Shown one piece after another: positions 1 through 12,426 of a stretch of 64,000 nt of DNA (position 1 is its first letter; each line of letters opens with the position of its first letter). This DNA is from Hordeum vulgare subsp. vulgare (lineage: Eukaryota; Streptophyta; Magnoliopsida; Poales; Poaceae), in contig NC_058521.1 of assembly GCF_904849725.1 (NCBI RefSeq), positions 346,130,638-346,194,637 on the forward strand, read 5' to 3'. Below the pieces are notes generated by a model that was given only the letters and a program-made list of their open reading frames with translations, was not told the origin of the DNA and did no database searches. A program made the position numbers and the translations under genes.

Positions 1-2214
1 AGTGATAAAACAGTAATCTAACACCGATATAAATAGAAATCAATATTGCTACAGTACCTCAAGAGGTGGTAGTTTGTTTTCTTGTGCTAATGATATCACG
101 AGTTTCTGTTTAAGTTTTGTGTTGTGAAGTTTTCAAGTTTTGGGTGATGTTCTCATGGACAAAGGGATAAAGAGTAGAAAGAGCTCAAGATAGGGGGTGC
201 CCACGGCATCCCAAGACAAATTCAAGGACACCAAAAATCCTAAGCTTGGGGATGCCCCGGGAAGGCATCCCCTCTTTCGTCTTCAATCCATCGGTAACAT
301 TACTTGGAGCTATATTTTTATTCACCACATGATATGTGTTTTGCTTGGAGCGTCTTGTATCGTAGGAGTCTTTTCTTTTTGTTGTGTCAGAATCATCCTT
401 GCTGCATACCTTTTGAGAGAGACATGCACTCATCGTAAATTTGCTAGAATACTCTTTGTGCTTCACTTATATCTTTTGAGCTAGACAATTTTGCTTTGTG
501 TGCTTCACTTAGATATTTTAGAGCACGGCGGTGTGTAACTTTGTAGTTGGCTTGTTCTATGAAATGAGTCCCAAAGGTGATAGGCACCCAAAGAGGATAC
601 AATAAAACCTCCATCTTCATGTAACTTGAGTAGAAAGAGAAGTTTGATTCCTCTCAATTAGTTTTGAGACGTGGATTCAGTAATATTAAGAGTTATGTTA
701 GTAGGGTGTTGTGAATCTAGAAATACTTGTGTTGAAGTTAGTGATTCCTGTAACATGCATGTATGGTGAACCGCTATGTTAGGAAGTCGGAGCATAATTG
801 AACTATTGATTGTCATCCTTTGTGTTGCGGTCGGGATCGCGCGATGGTTAACACCTACCAACCCTTCCCCTAGGAGTATGCGTTTAGCACTTTTTTTCGA
901 TTACTAATAAAACTTTTGCAACAAGTATGTGATTTCTTCATGACTAATGTGAGTCCATGGTATAGATGCACTTTCACCTTCCACCATTACTAGCCTCTCT
1001 AGTACCGCGCAATTTTCCCCGGTGCACAAATCCACCATATGCCTTCCTCAAAACAGCCACCATACCTACGTACTATGGTATTTTCATAGCCATTCTGAGA
1101 TATATTGCCATGCAACTCCCACTGTTCCGTCACATGACTTGTGCCGTCACTCTCATATTGCCATTGCATGATCGTAAGATAGCTAGCGAGATGTTTCAAC
1201 GTCATACGCCAAGCTAGATCGTTGCGCATGCCGGTACATTGCCGGAGGCATTTCCTATAGAGTCATCATCGTTCTAAGCTTTGAGCTGTGAGTAAATAAA
1301 AGTGTGATGATCACCATTATTAGAGCATTGTCCCATTTGAGGAAAGAAAAAAAAGAGGCCAAAGTTGCCCACAAAAAAAAGAGATATGGAAAGAGGCCCA
1401 AGAGCCCAAAAAAAGAGAGAGAGAAAAAGAGAGAAGGGACAATGCTACTATCTCTTTCCACACTGTGCTTCATAATAGCACCATGTTCTTCATGATTGAG
1501 AGCCTCTCGTTTTTTCACCACCATATGCTAGTGGGAATCTTTATTATATAACTTGGCTTGTATATTCCAATGATGGGCTTCCTCGAAATTGCCCTAGGTC
1601 TTCGTGAGCAAGCAAGTTGGATGCACACCCACTAGTTCTCCTTTTGAGGTTTCACATACTTATAGCTCTAGTGCATCCGTTGTATGACAATCCCTACTCA
1701 TTCACATTGATAACTATTAATGGGCGTCTTCATAGCCCTTTGATATGCCGAGTCGATGTGACCATCTCCTCCTTTTTGCCTCACAACTTCCACCACACTC
1801 TATTCCACCTATAGTGCTATATCCATGGCTCACGCTCATGTATTGCGTGAGAGTTGAAAAAGGATTGATAAAGTAAGAGTGCGAAAACAATTACTTGGTC
1901 AATATCGGGGTTGTGCATGATTTCAATTCATTGTGTGGGGATGATGGAGCATAGCCAGACTATATGATTTTGTAGGGATAACTTTCTTTGGCCTTGTTAT
2001 TTCGAAAGTTCATGATTACCTTGCTAGTTTGCTTGAAGTACTATTGTTCTCATGTCAATAGCAAACTATTGTTTTGAATATTACGGATCTGAACATTCAT
2101 GTCACATGAAAGAAGTTTCAAAGGAAAACTATGCTAGGTAGCATTCCACATCAAAATTTTAGTCTTTATCACTTCCCCACTCGAGGACGAGCAGGAGTTA
2201 AGCTTGGGGATGCT
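1..2214 (+). mobile_element. Gypsy LTR retrotransposon 1, 3' non-coding internal tail
   Basis: This is the downstream internal region of a Gypsy-type element whose gag-pol lies left of the window. The text has the recognisable Triticeae Gypsy layout: a long AT-rich tail without coding capacity, an A/G-rich patch at 1345-1435, and a closing purine-rich tract (AGCTTGGGGATGCT, about 2201-2214) directly before the LTR. That tract acts as the polypurine primer for plus-strand DNA synthesis. The same order of sequence blocks recurs in a more diverged copy at 5683-7008. The short open frames here overlap on both strands, match no family I know, and are treated as chance. Orientation is plus because the purine tract precedes the LTR. 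Confidence 0.8.
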
Positions 2215-3696
2215 TGATACGTCTCCAACGTATCTATAATTTTTTATGGTTCCATGCTATTATCTTGTCAAACTTTGGATGTTTTGTATGCCTTTTATAT
2301 CTTTTTTGGGACTAACTTATTAACTCAGTGCCAAGTGCGAGTTCCTGTTTTTTCCGTGTTTTTGACCCTTTTCAGAGGAGAATATTAAACGGAGTCCAAA
2401 CGGAATAAAACTTCCGAAAAGATTTTTTTCCGGAACAGAAGATACGGAGGGTGCATGAGAACCAGGGCAGAAGCCACCAGGGGAGCCCACAAGCCCCCTA
2501 GGCGCGGCCAGGGGGGCCCGCGCCTAGCAGGCTTGTGGGACCCCTGTGGTTCGTCTGCCCTACCTCTTCCGCCTATAAATTCCCGAAAAATACAAAACTA
2601 CGCGAGAGATCCACGAAAATACTTTTCCGCCGCCGCAAGCTTCTGTCTCCGCAAGATCCCATCTGGGGCACGTTCTGGTGCCCTGCCGGCAGCGGGATTC
2701 AGATACGGAGGGCTTCTTCATCAACACAATGGCCTCTTTTATGATGCGTGAGTAGTTCACGATAGACCTTCGGGTCCATAGCTAGTAGCTAGATGGCTTC
2801 TTCTATATGTTGGATCTTCAATACAAAGTTCTCCATGATCTTCATGGAGATCTATCCGATGTAATCTTGTTTTGCGGTGTGTTTGTCGAGATCCGATGAA
2901 TTGTGGATTTATGATCAGATTATCTATGAATCTTATTTGAGTTTCTTCTGATCTCTCATATGCATGATTTCATATCCTTGTAATTCTCTTCGAGTTGTGG
3001 GTTTTGTTTGGCAAATTGATCTATGATTCTTGCAATGGGAGAAGTGCTTGGTTTTGGGTTCATACCATGTGGTGACCTCTCCGAGTGACAGAAGGGGGCA
3101 GTAACGGACGCATCGTGTTGTTGCCATCAAGGGTAAAAAGATGGGGTTTACATCATCGGTTTGAGTTTATCCCTCTACATCATGTCATCTTGCTTAAGGC
3201 GTTAATATGTTCGTCATGAACTCAATACACTAGATGCATGCTGGATAGCGGTCGATGTGTGGAGTAATAGTAGTAGATGCAGACAGTATCGGTCTACTTG
3301 TCTCGGACGTGATGCCTATATGTATGATCGGTTCTATCAATTACTCGACAGTATTTTGCTCACCCACCGTAATATTTGCTATTTTGAGAGAAGCCTCTAG
3401 TGAACACTATGGCCCCCGGGTCTACTTCACACCATATTTTCAGCCTTACACTTTTACTTTGTTGCACTTTCCGCCTTCAAATCTCACTTTGCAATCAATC
3501 TTGAAGGGATTAACAACCCCTTTATAACGTTGGGTGCAAGCTGGTTTGTGTTTGCGCAGGTACTCTGGACACTTGGCTTGATTCTCCTACTGGATTGATA
3601 CCTTGGTTCTCAAAACTGAGGGAAATACTTACTGCTACTGTGGTGCATCACCCTTTCCTCTTGAAGGGAAAAACCAACGCAAGCTCAAGAGGTAGC
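2215..3696 (+). repeat. 3' LTR of Gypsy element 1 (Sabrina/Fatima-like)
   Basis: The LTR starts TGATACGTCTCC directly after the polypurine tract and ends ...AGGTAGCA, giving the usual TG...CA borders and 1482 bp. A TATA-like TATAAAT at 2574-2580 follows a GC-rich stretch, as expected for the U3 promoter. The five bases after the end, AGAAG (3697-3701), would be one half of the target duplication; the other half is outside the window. The family name is from memory and could be any of several related Gypsy families sharing this LTR start. Confidence 0.8.
2574..2580 (+). promoter_or_regulatory. putative TATA box of Gypsy 1 LTR
   Basis: TATAAAT lies about 360 bp into the LTR, after GC-rich U3 sequence. 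A related TATAAAT occurs at the matching place in Gypsy 2 (near 7330). Assignment is by position and motif only. Confidence 0.45.
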
Positions 3697-3985
3697 AAGA
3701 AGTATTTGTCCGTCCTCTAATTGTTGTTGCAAGTTTTACGTGGCTGGTTTGGGTTTCTAGCAAGAACGCATTCTTACCTACGTGACAGCCACAACGTTGC
3801 TATGCCAAAGCTATTTACCCTTCATAAGGACCGTTTTCATCGAATCTAATCCGACTAGAGTGGGAGAGACAGTCACCCGCTAGCCACCTTATGCACCATG
3901 TGCATGTGAGGCGGTGGAACCAGTCTCACGTAAGCGTACGTGTAAAGTCGGTCTGGGCCGCTTCATCCCACAATACCGCCGGAAG

Positions 3986-4286
3986 AGCATATTCATACCT
4001 TTGAAGATCGCTAAGTGGAAGCATTACTAGAAAGCGGTTGATGGAGTCGTACTCGCAGCAATTCAGATCGGTGTGTGATTCCGATCTACATGCCGAATAA
4101 CGACACCTCCGCGTTCAACACACATGCAGCCGGTGACGTCTCCAACACCTTGAACCATCAAGGAGGAAGGAGAGGTTGAGGGACAGCCCCGGGAGCATGA
4201 CGATGTGGTGGCGGTGGAGCTACGTGGGACTCCGACAGGGCTTCGCCAAGCACCGCGGAGGACGAGGAAGAAGAGAGGTAGGGCTG

Positions 4287-4317
<31 letters not shown>

Positions 4318-5682
4318 TTCATCGTCTCAAAACAGCCCCAACTCATGGGTATATATAGGAGGAGAGGGACGAGGGTGCGCCACCTCTAGGGTTCCCACCC
4401 TAGGGGTGGCGGCAGCCCCATCTGGCGCCACGAGGTGCTGGCCAGGGCAGGGAGAGGAGGGGTGGCGCGCCAGGTGGGCCTGGGCCCCCTCCTGCGCTAG
4501 GGTTTGCCCCCTTTCCTCCCTGCCATGACTTAGGATGGGTGGGAGGCGCACCAACCCACCAAGGGGCTGGTTTCCTCCCACACCTTTCCCATGTATCCTC
4601 CCAGGGCCGGTGTACCCTCCCGGTGGACCCCCAGAACCTTTCCGGTGGTCCTGCTACGTTACCGGTGACGCCCGAAACATTTCCGGTGTCCAAAATCTCA
4701 CTTCCTATATATAAATCTTTACCCCCGGACCATTTAGAAGCTCCTCGTGACGTCCGGGATCTCATCCGGGACTCCGAAAAACCTTCGGTAACCACATACA
4801 CTATTTTCGTACAACCCAGGCGTCATCGAATCTTAAGTATGTTCACCCTACGGGTTCGGGAGACATGCACACATGACCGAGACATCTCTCCGGCCAATAA
4901 CCAACAGTGGGGTCTGGATATCCATGTTGGTTCCCACATGTTCCACGATGATTTCATCGGATGAACCACGATGTCAAGGATTCAATCAATCCCGTATGCA
5001 ATTCTCTTTGTCTATCGGTATGATACTTGCCCGAGATTCGATCATCGGTATCGCTATACCTTGTTCAATCTCGTTGCCGGCGAGTCTCTTTACTCGTTCC
5101 GTAGCACATCATCCCGTGACTAACTCCTTAGTCACATTGAGCTCATTATGGTGATGTTCTACTGAGTGGGCCCAGAGATACCTCTCCGTCACACGGAGTG
5201 ACAAATCCCAGTCTCGATTCATACCAACTCAACAGACACTTTCGGAGATACCCGTAGTTCATCTTTATAGTCACCCAGTTACTTGTGACGCTTGATACAC
5301 CAAAACACTTCTACGGTATTCGGGAGTTGCACAATCTCACGGTCCAAGGAAATGATACTTGACATTAGAAAAGCTTTAGCAGACGAACAACACGATCTAG
5401 TGCTTTGCTTAGGATTGGGTCTTGTCCATCACATCATTCTTCTAATGACGTGATCCCTTTATCAACGGCATCCAATGTCCATGATCAAGAAACCATGATC
5501 ATCTGTTGATCGACGAGCTAGCCAACTAGAGGCTTACTAGGGACATATTGTGATCTATATATTCACACATGTATTACTGTTTCCGGTTAATACAATTATA
5601 GCATGAACAATAGACAATTATCATGAACAAGGAAATATAATAATAACTACATTATTATTGCCTATAGGGCATATTTCCAACA
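3986..5682 (-). repeat. 5' LTR of the Copia remnant, 3' border deleted
   Basis: This is the LTR portion of the remnant. The U3 start is at 5682 and a TATATATA stretch lies near 4349-4357 on either strand. The fusion at about 3985 joins LTR text directly to leader text that normally lies beyond the primer-binding site. A possible half target duplication, TTAAG, follows at 5683-5687. Confidence 0.65.
4291..4317. repeat. (GA)n microsatellite
   Basis: About 13 uninterrupted GA units lie inside the Copia LTR remnant. Confidence 0.95.
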
Positions 5683-7008
5683 TTAAGTACATGAGTTCCT
5701 TGTGTTTAATATGAGTTTGTGGACAATAAGCACTCCTACCTTTTCCATATTTTGATATACTCTTGGGTACCATGAATTGCCCTTTCTCACCTGAAGATTT
5801 GGCATGTACTTCATCAGTGCATCCAAATCCCATGATATGATACATTCTATCACACATAATCCTCATTATATCTTTCTCAAAAGAGCCACTATATCTACCT
5901 ATCATGGCATTTCCATAGCCATTCCGATATGCATTATCATGCAACTTCCACCGTTACTGTTCATATGACTTGAGCATACATAGTCATTTTTCTTTGCATG
6001 GTCATATAGATGACATGATATTTGTATCAAGACCATCGTTCATCATTGTATACGCGTTACTCTAGCATCATTACACATCTTAATACATTGCCAGAGGCAT
6101 TCATATGTAGTCATTAGTTTTTAAGATTTATCGAGTTATAAGTAAATAGAAGTGTGATGATCATCATTATTATTATTTTCAGAGTGTTGCCCCTGCGTGT
6201 GACGATATAAAAAACTAAAAAAAGAGGCCAAAAAGTGCCCACAATAAAAGAGGCCAAAAAGAGACCAAAAAATAGATGGGCAACATTACTATCCTTTACG
6301 AAAATTGTGCTTCAAAGTAGCACCATGTTCTTCAAATAGAGAGTCCTCGTGTTTAGTCACTTTCATATACTAGTGGGAATGCATATAGAACTTGTCTTGT
6401 ATATTCCATTGACGGGCTTCCTCAAATGCCCGTTCTTCATGAGCAAGAAAGTTAGATGCAGATCCACTTATTTTTAGTGGAGAGCTTTGATACACTTATA
6501 GCTCTAGTGCATCAAACTTGCATGGCAATCCCTACTCCTAGCAAGGAATTGATTGGAAGGCATCTCCATAGCCTAATGATCCTTCGAGTTGGTGCGAGAC
6601 ATCCTCAAACTTTCCCCTTCCCTTATCATTCAATACCATCATTTTATGCCACCTGAAGAGTTGAACGTCCCCAAGCTCAGGTATTTAGTGAACTTGAAAA
6701 GGCCGAAGCACGTTAAAAGGTATGAGTCAAGTGCTTGGTTAGGAATGAGGGTAATCATGATTTATTCTTCCTATTGGTTTATGCCATGGCTTACATGATT
6801 AAATGTGTAGGGGATAGCGTTCTTCAGTTTTATTATTTGAAAGGCAATGATTATTTTCTAGTATTCATCTATATTATGATTTCATATCAAGTCAACATTT
6901 ATACCTAAAATACTACATAATAAACATGTTAGGTATCATTCAACTTCAAAAATTCTATTTTCATCATTCACCTACTCGGGGACGACCAGGAATTAAGCTT
7001 CGAGACGT
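5683..7008 (+). mobile_element. Gypsy element 2, 3' non-coding internal tail (old copy)
   Basis: The segment follows, block by block, the same order as about 925-2214 in Gypsy 1: the 'minor change of ATGAGTTCC...', the AAGAGGCC purine patch (6215-6275), the CACTAG-type middle part, and the closing CTACTCGGGGACGACC...AAGCTT tract near 6971-7002. Divergence from Gypsy 1 is clearly large, with many substitutions and indels, so this is an older insertion. It begins exactly where the Copia LTR ends, consistent with Copia having inserted into this Gypsy. No coding capacity is visible. Confidence 0.7.
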
Positions 7009-8150
7009 TGATGTGTTTCGAACATATCTATAATTTTTTATTGTTTCAGCTACTAATTTATCAATCTTGTATGCATTATACGCCATTTTATCATTTTTGG
7101 GAACTAACATCATTATATGCGAGTGTTAGTTGTTATTCTTGGCTTTTCAAAAATATGTACCAAATGCAGTCCAAACGCGACAAAACTTTTTGATGATTTT
7201 TCTCGACCAAAACAAGATGTGGAAGCTTCAAAGGGATTCCACATGCTAAATGAGGTAGTGAAAAGGGTAGGGGGTGCGACCTCCCCTTTGTGACTACCTC
7301 ATGGGTCCGTTACATCACCTATTTGGCCTATAAATTCTCTAATATCTCAAAAACCATACATGAGCTCCCAACACAATTTTTCTGCCACCGCAAGTCTCTA
7401 TTCCTCCGTGATCCCATCTCGAGGCCTTTTCCGGTACTCTGTTGGAGGGGGAATCCATCATGGAGGCCATCTTCATAAACCTTTCTTCCCCTCCAATGAT
7501 GTGTGAGTAGTTCCACTAGGACCTATGGGTCCATAACATGTAGCTAGATGGCTCCTCTCTCTCTCTCTATCTCTCTCTCTATTTTTATTTTCAATACAAT
7601 GGCCTCTTCAGAGACCTATTCCATGTAATCTTTGTGGTGTGTTTGTTGGGATCTAATCAATCGTGTGTTTATGTTCATATTATTCATCAAAGTAATTGAT
7701 ACAGTCTGATATTTTTTTGTGTGATTCATATAGCTATGTATGCTTTTAGATCTATAAGTTCGCTTCGTCTAGGTATATGAGTAGATATTCACATGAAGTG
7801 GTGCATAGTAGTGGGTTCAATCTTGCGGTGTGCTCACTCTCAGACAACACGAGTAGCGAGACACGTATTTGTATTGTTCCTGCAATTAGTTACCTTTTTA
7901 TTTATATTTATTTATCCTACGATACTAGATTTGGTCCTTACAATTACCAAATACAAGGGGCTTGACAATCCTCTCGCGTGCGTTGGGTGCTAGTATATGC
8001 TCTTGTGTGTGTAGTTATTGTTGAAATTTTGTTTGCTTGGTTTCCTATTGGTTTGGTAAACCTTGCTTCTTAACTAAAGGAGATACGCCTGGCTACTTTA
8101 CTGCATCATCCTTCCTCTTCGGGAAAATCGCAGCACCATTACAAAGTAAC
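7009..8150 (+). repeat. 3' LTR of Gypsy element 2 (degenerate)
   Basis: It starts TGATGTGTTTCG just after the purine tract and continues with ACATATCTATAATTTTTTATTG, a diverged form of the Gypsy 1 LTR start. A TATAAATTC box lies near 7330, a CT microsatellite at about 7555-7582, and the closing CTTCCTCTTC...GAAAA block near 8110-8130 matches the LTR end of Gypsy 1. The exact right border is unclear, so 8150 is approximate. Confidence 0.65.
7555..7582. repeat. (CT)n microsatellite, interrupted
   Basis: CT dinucleotide run with one or two interruptions, inside the LTR of Gypsy 2. Confidence 0.85.
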
Positions 8151-10399
8151 GAGGGGTACGCAAGCGTCAACCTACACGCTAAATAGGCTTCATGGTATTT
8201 CCCTCGTATGTTGTATGAATCCTATTTATCAGTCGCGGTGCTAGTTAAATGCGTTTTAACAAAGGCGCGGACCCCCTCCCCTCCCCTCTCATTGGGCTCG
8301 TGTTAAATTTTCTTTCTTTCTCCAGTTTTCTTTTTATCAATTTCATGGAGATTTGACAATTCTCAAGAACATTTCTCCAAAATGATTTTTTCTAATTTTT
8401 GAGAACTTCTATTCGTTCTGAAATTCGTGAACTTTTTCTAAAGAATCATGATTTTTTTTAAATTCCATGAATATTTCAAATGATCTTTATTTCTGGTTTA
8501 TGTGATGTTTTTTTCATTTTTTTGAACTTTTTATTATTACGGACTTATCCCAAATTACAAAAATTGCAAGTCTTGAACTTTTCCAAATTAGTGAACTTCT
8601 TCTCGGATTTGTGAACTTGTTTCCATAATTTCATTAACCTTTTTCGAATTTGTTGAACTTTTTCTCAAATTTCTTGAACTTTTCCTATAGTTGTTGAAAT
8701 TTTTCATATTTCAAAAACTCTCTTAAATCCCGTTTTTCTTAATTTGGTGAACATTTTTCCACTTTTTGTGCACTTTTTTCATTTTGCAAAGTCAACGATC
8801 AACTATCCATGATGAATGGTCAATAGTCGCTAGAAACTTGTCATAGTCAACCGGGTGAACTGTTGATCGTTCAATTTCTTTATGTATATTGGCCGATCAA
8901 CTCATAGAACAAAAAAGAAGGTAAAAATGAAAAAATAAAGCTAACCAAAGGGACACTCGGTTTTTTGGGCTAGCCCTTGCAGGAGAGGCGTGGAGGCATC
9001 AAGCAACTTAACCTGTAGTGAAGAGGCATGTTCCCCATGTGTTGTTGGTTGCCAACCCTGATAGGGTTAGCTTGTCATCTGAACAAACTAGGCCACAAAG
9101 CATAGGTATTAAAAGTGTGCCAAACTTTGGGATGGGCCATGCCAAGATCAACCCGAATGAAGCTCCACCTTGCTCGTGTGGCTAGGAGATAAGCTTTCCG
9201 TGGGATAGGAAAGAGAGAAAGGGAAACGGGGCAGGGTTATGTCTTGCTTATTGAGATGCATACGGCTTGCATGCAGCGAGCCCGAACTGGGCCAGCCGAG
9301 TAACCACAAGTGCATCGTGCTCACGTCATGATTGAATTTTTATTTCTCTTTCACATTTTAATTTTTTTTTATTAATATTGTTTACAGTTCAAAATATTCT
9401 AACTATTTATAAATATTAAAAAATACTTTATATAAAATTTCAAAAATATTAAAATAGTATTTGAAAAATGTAAAAAATGTATAGAAGAATATTTGTGGTG
9501 TATAAGAAAAAAATGTATAACGTGAACGAAAAAGGTATAAATGCAATTCATGCATACAAGAAATGTTAATATTGTGTACGCTGGTTCAAAAAAATATTTT
9601 TAGATTGAAAAAGAAATGTATGTTACATTTAAAAAATATTCACAAGTTTCAAAAAACCATTCTTGTACACTTTATAAAAAATATTTGGGTAGTTTAAAAA
9701 AGTCATCATGCAAAAAACAATTCACCATGTATGTGAAAAAAGAGTTCAATGCTTTTAAAAATATATTGTTTTGTTAAGAATGTTAAAGTTCTATTTGGAA
9801 AATGTTAAACGAGTTTAAAAAATGTTTCGCATGTATAGAAAAAAAATGTACAACGTGTTTGACAAAGTAGGCACGTGCTGGAAAAAAAAAGTACCCATAA
9901 TAAAACAAAAAGAAAAATGCTGAAACAAATAAAACTCACAAAATATCAAAGGATGTAAAGAAAGTCTAAAGAAGGAAAAACACCTAGAGAAAACCGTTCC
10001 AAAATCTAAGAAAACCAACAACATAATGAAGAAAAAAAGCAAAGAAAACTGGTAGAAACAAAGTAAACCAAATGAAAAAGTAAAAGGAAATGATTCAAAC
10101 TAACAGAGAGAAGCAAGCTGCCCGGACTGAGTAGCTTGCCTACTCCTAAAAATATATAATAAAAGATTGAAACTAGATAAGCTATGGTTCTGATTCAAAC
10201 TGGCTAAGCTATGGCTCACGCCTTGCAATCCCAGTGCTAGGAATTGATGCTTATGGGTTTGTGACGTGTCCCGAGTTTTTCGGTTTAGTTTGGTCCAGTT
10301 CGTTCGGGCTGTCTTCCGTGTGTTGAAGACTATGTGAGGCAGTCATGTGGGCTGTTAGATCAGAAGAAATATCTAGATCAAGTCCAACCCACACATCCA
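8151..10399. other. unclassified AT-rich intergenic DNA with degenerate GAACTTTT motifs
   Basis: No gene is supported here. From about 8340 to 8790 the plus strand repeats variants of GAACTTTTTCAAATT at irregular spacing of 15-30 bp. From about 9350 to 10080 it is A-rich with AAAAATGT-like words. The middle, 8930-9310, has balanced composition but no recognisable protein. The same GAACTTTT motif family returns at 12690-13250 on the far side of the Harbinger insertion, so both parts may once have been one DNA element. I could not identify terminal repeats. Confidence 0.5.
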
Positions 10400-10402
10400 T
10401 TA

Positions 10403-12423
10403 GATCAACTCTAGGAGACTCATATGTCGTCCCGATCCGTAAAATAACCGTCAGTTTACAGTTTCATGATGAAAAGATGTGCCGAATAGACCCCGTAAAC
10501 GGGGCAGACCCTTAAATTTTTGAAGGCGTGGTAAAGTGCCCCTTTGGCCCGCGAATACACAGTTTCCGTTCCCGTCTTGTCGGCGCCCTCTAACTCGGGA
10601 AAGCGTTTGACGAGAGTGACATTTCAGCCCGCGCGGGTTCTCTTCCCCCATCCTGCAGCGCGGCCATCCGCTCGCCGCGTGCGATTTCAGCCATACTAGC
10701 CGCCCGAATCACGACGTGGGACCACTCCTGAGCCCGCTCCAGCGTGCCGCCTCGCCGCCCCGTCGAATGCACCGAACTGCATCGCCCCCGGGTGCCTGCT
10801 GGACCAGATCGACCTCCGCTCGGCGGCTTCGACCTGCCTCGACCTTAGATACGCAAGTTTGCGTCAGCCCCTAGCCCACCGTCGGTGAGTAATTGCGAGC
10901 CCGGGTGCGCCATTTTGGTAGATGGATTTGAGACCTTGCGTGGAGTTTTTGCTCGAGGATTCATCCTTTTCGGACGACACAGATATAGAGTCGCTGCTTA
11001 AGAAACATTGGTAGAAATTTTTGGTGGCCGTGCTCGCCATGAAGGAGTAAAGGATAGGAACCAGAAGAGATGGAAAGGATCTACCGTTGACCGCGTGTCC
11101 ATCCCTCACAACCGCCAACATGGAAACGAGATGCTCATGCAAGACTACTTTGCGGAGAATCCAACACACCCGCTGCACCTATTCCAAAGAAGGTATTGAA
11201 TGCGTCGGTCCCTTTTCATAAAATAAGTGCAAGCTTGCGAGGCAAATTCTCATTTTTTACTCAAAGGAGAAACGCCGCTAGCTTGACGGGTTTTAGCGCA
11301 TATAAAAAAATATCATCAACTGTTCGAGTGATTGCATATGTTGTTTCGGCTCACTACGCCGATGAATATCTTTGCATTGGTGAAGATACTGCAATTGAGT
11401 CAGTGCATAGGTTTTCCAAAGTAATCGCCCGTGTCTTTGGCCTTGTCTATCTTCGTGCAACCAACAAGGAAGACACAAAAAGGTTGATGGCAGCAAGTGA
11501 GAGGAGAGGTTGGTCTAGTATGCTAGGAAGCGTTGATTGCATGCATTGGACTTGAAAAACTGCCCGAAGGCATGTCACGGTTAGTATTGTGGCATGTCTT
11601 GTGATGCAATAATTTTTCTAGAAGCCATAGCCTCCGAGGATATATGGATTTGGCATTGATTTTTTGGTATCCCGGGCGCTCTCAATGATTTCAATTTGTT
11701 GCAACGGTCTTATTTTTTGCTAGATTTTTTAATGGTGATGCTCCTGCGTGCAACTACATGGTGGGCATGAGTACACCAAAGAATACTATTTTGGACATCG
11801 TATTTATCCTTCCTTGTGTACATTTGTCAAGAGCATAAAAAACCGAACACTAAGAAGCATGTTGAATTTGCAAAGGAACAAGAGGCTTCCCGGAAAGATA
11901 TTGAAAGAGCATTTCTGATTTTGCAATCAAGGTTTGCCGTTATTGGTGGTCCTTCTTGTTTTTGGGACAACCAAACCCTCAAGAACATCATGAATTATTG
12001 TGTGATTGTTCCCAACATGACCTTCGAAGATGAGAGGTACGTGAACTTGCAGTTCTTCTACGACAATGTCGGTAGCCGTGTGAAGCCAGCTAGAGACCCT
12101 CGCCACATACAACCATTTCCTCAAACATACCAGCAGATATAGGACGTGAACACCCACTATCAACTTGAGGAGGATCTCATTGAGCCTCATTAGCAAAGAG
12201 ATATGGGCAGTAATTTCTGACATTTTTTCATTCATTTTATTTAATTCATATGTGATTTATATCATTGTTGTATTCATGAGAGTTTTTATTCAAATATTAC
12301 TTTATTTTGGAGATTTGAATAAATATTGTTATTTGGATAATTGTTGTTTTATGATTTGAATAATTCATGAACTATAGACAGGCGATATGGATCCGTGATA
12401 TATGGGGTCCGCTAGAGTTGCTC
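10403..12423 (+). mobile_element. PIF/Harbinger DNA transposon
   Basis: The element is bounded by TTA on both sides (10400-10402 and 12424-12426), the expected 3-bp target duplication of PIF/Harbinger. Its ends are imperfect inverted repeats: GATCAACTCTAGGAGACTC at the left and, read from the right on the minus strand, GAGCAACTCTAGCGGACCC. The GAGCAACTCTAG terminus is the common one for grass Harbingers. Between them lies a broken PIF transposase at 10922-12142. About 500 bp of GC-rich sequence precedes it, with no second (Myb-like) open frame that I can recognise. Length is 2021 bp, short for an autonomous copy. Confidence 0.9.
10922..12142 (+). pseudogene. PIF/Harbinger DDE transposase, broken
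   Basis: The enzyme would cut and paste its own element. An ATG at 10922 opens an acidic N-terminus that stops after about 30 codons. About 11010-11199 then encodes the segment ending MQDYFAENPTHPLHLFQRRY, typical of the region before the catalytic domain. After a frame change, 11196-11555 carries DEYLCIGEDTAIESVHRF and MLGSVDCMHW, where the Asp is the first catalytic residue. Stops follow at about 11553 and 11595, but the frame still reads IFLEAIASEDIWIWH and GIPGALNDF, with the second Asp. Another frame change leads to 11816-12142 with SRKDIERAFLILQSRFAVI, holding the catalytic Glu, and CVIVPNM. All three acidic residues are visible but the gene has at least two frameshifts and several stops. 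It is non-functional as it stands. Confidence 0.9.
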
Positions 12424-12426
12424 TTA

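Larger units (their letters stand above)
3697..5682 (-). mobile_element. Copia LTR retrotransposon remnant, reverse strand
   Basis: Read on the minus strand, 5682 to about 3986 is an LTR and 3985 to 3697 is the start of the internal region. The LTR begins with the complement of ...TTTCCAACA (ends 5682), as in Angela/BARE-type LTRs, and shares blocks with those at 24137 and 60290: the TCACCCAGTTAC stretch, the region with GGAGTGACAAATCCCAG, and the CTTTACTCGTTCCG motif. The internal part resembles the untranslated leader of the Angela-like elements (compare 26050-26360). The 3' end of the LTR and the primer-binding site are missing at a deletion junction near 3985. Because Gypsy 1 ends exactly at 3696, the likely history is that Gypsy 1 inserted into this Copia element, whose remainder lies left of the window. 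No coding part is present. Confidence 0.75.

Noticed and set aside
4176..4964. Frames of 107-141 residues in the left part
   Set aside because: They lie in the Copia LTR remnant, follow its GC-rich U3/R region and have no conserved motif.
9815..10042. 75-residue Phe/Leu-rich frame that could be a membrane protein
   Set aside because: It is the complement of an A-rich low-complexity stretch with no start context or family similarity.
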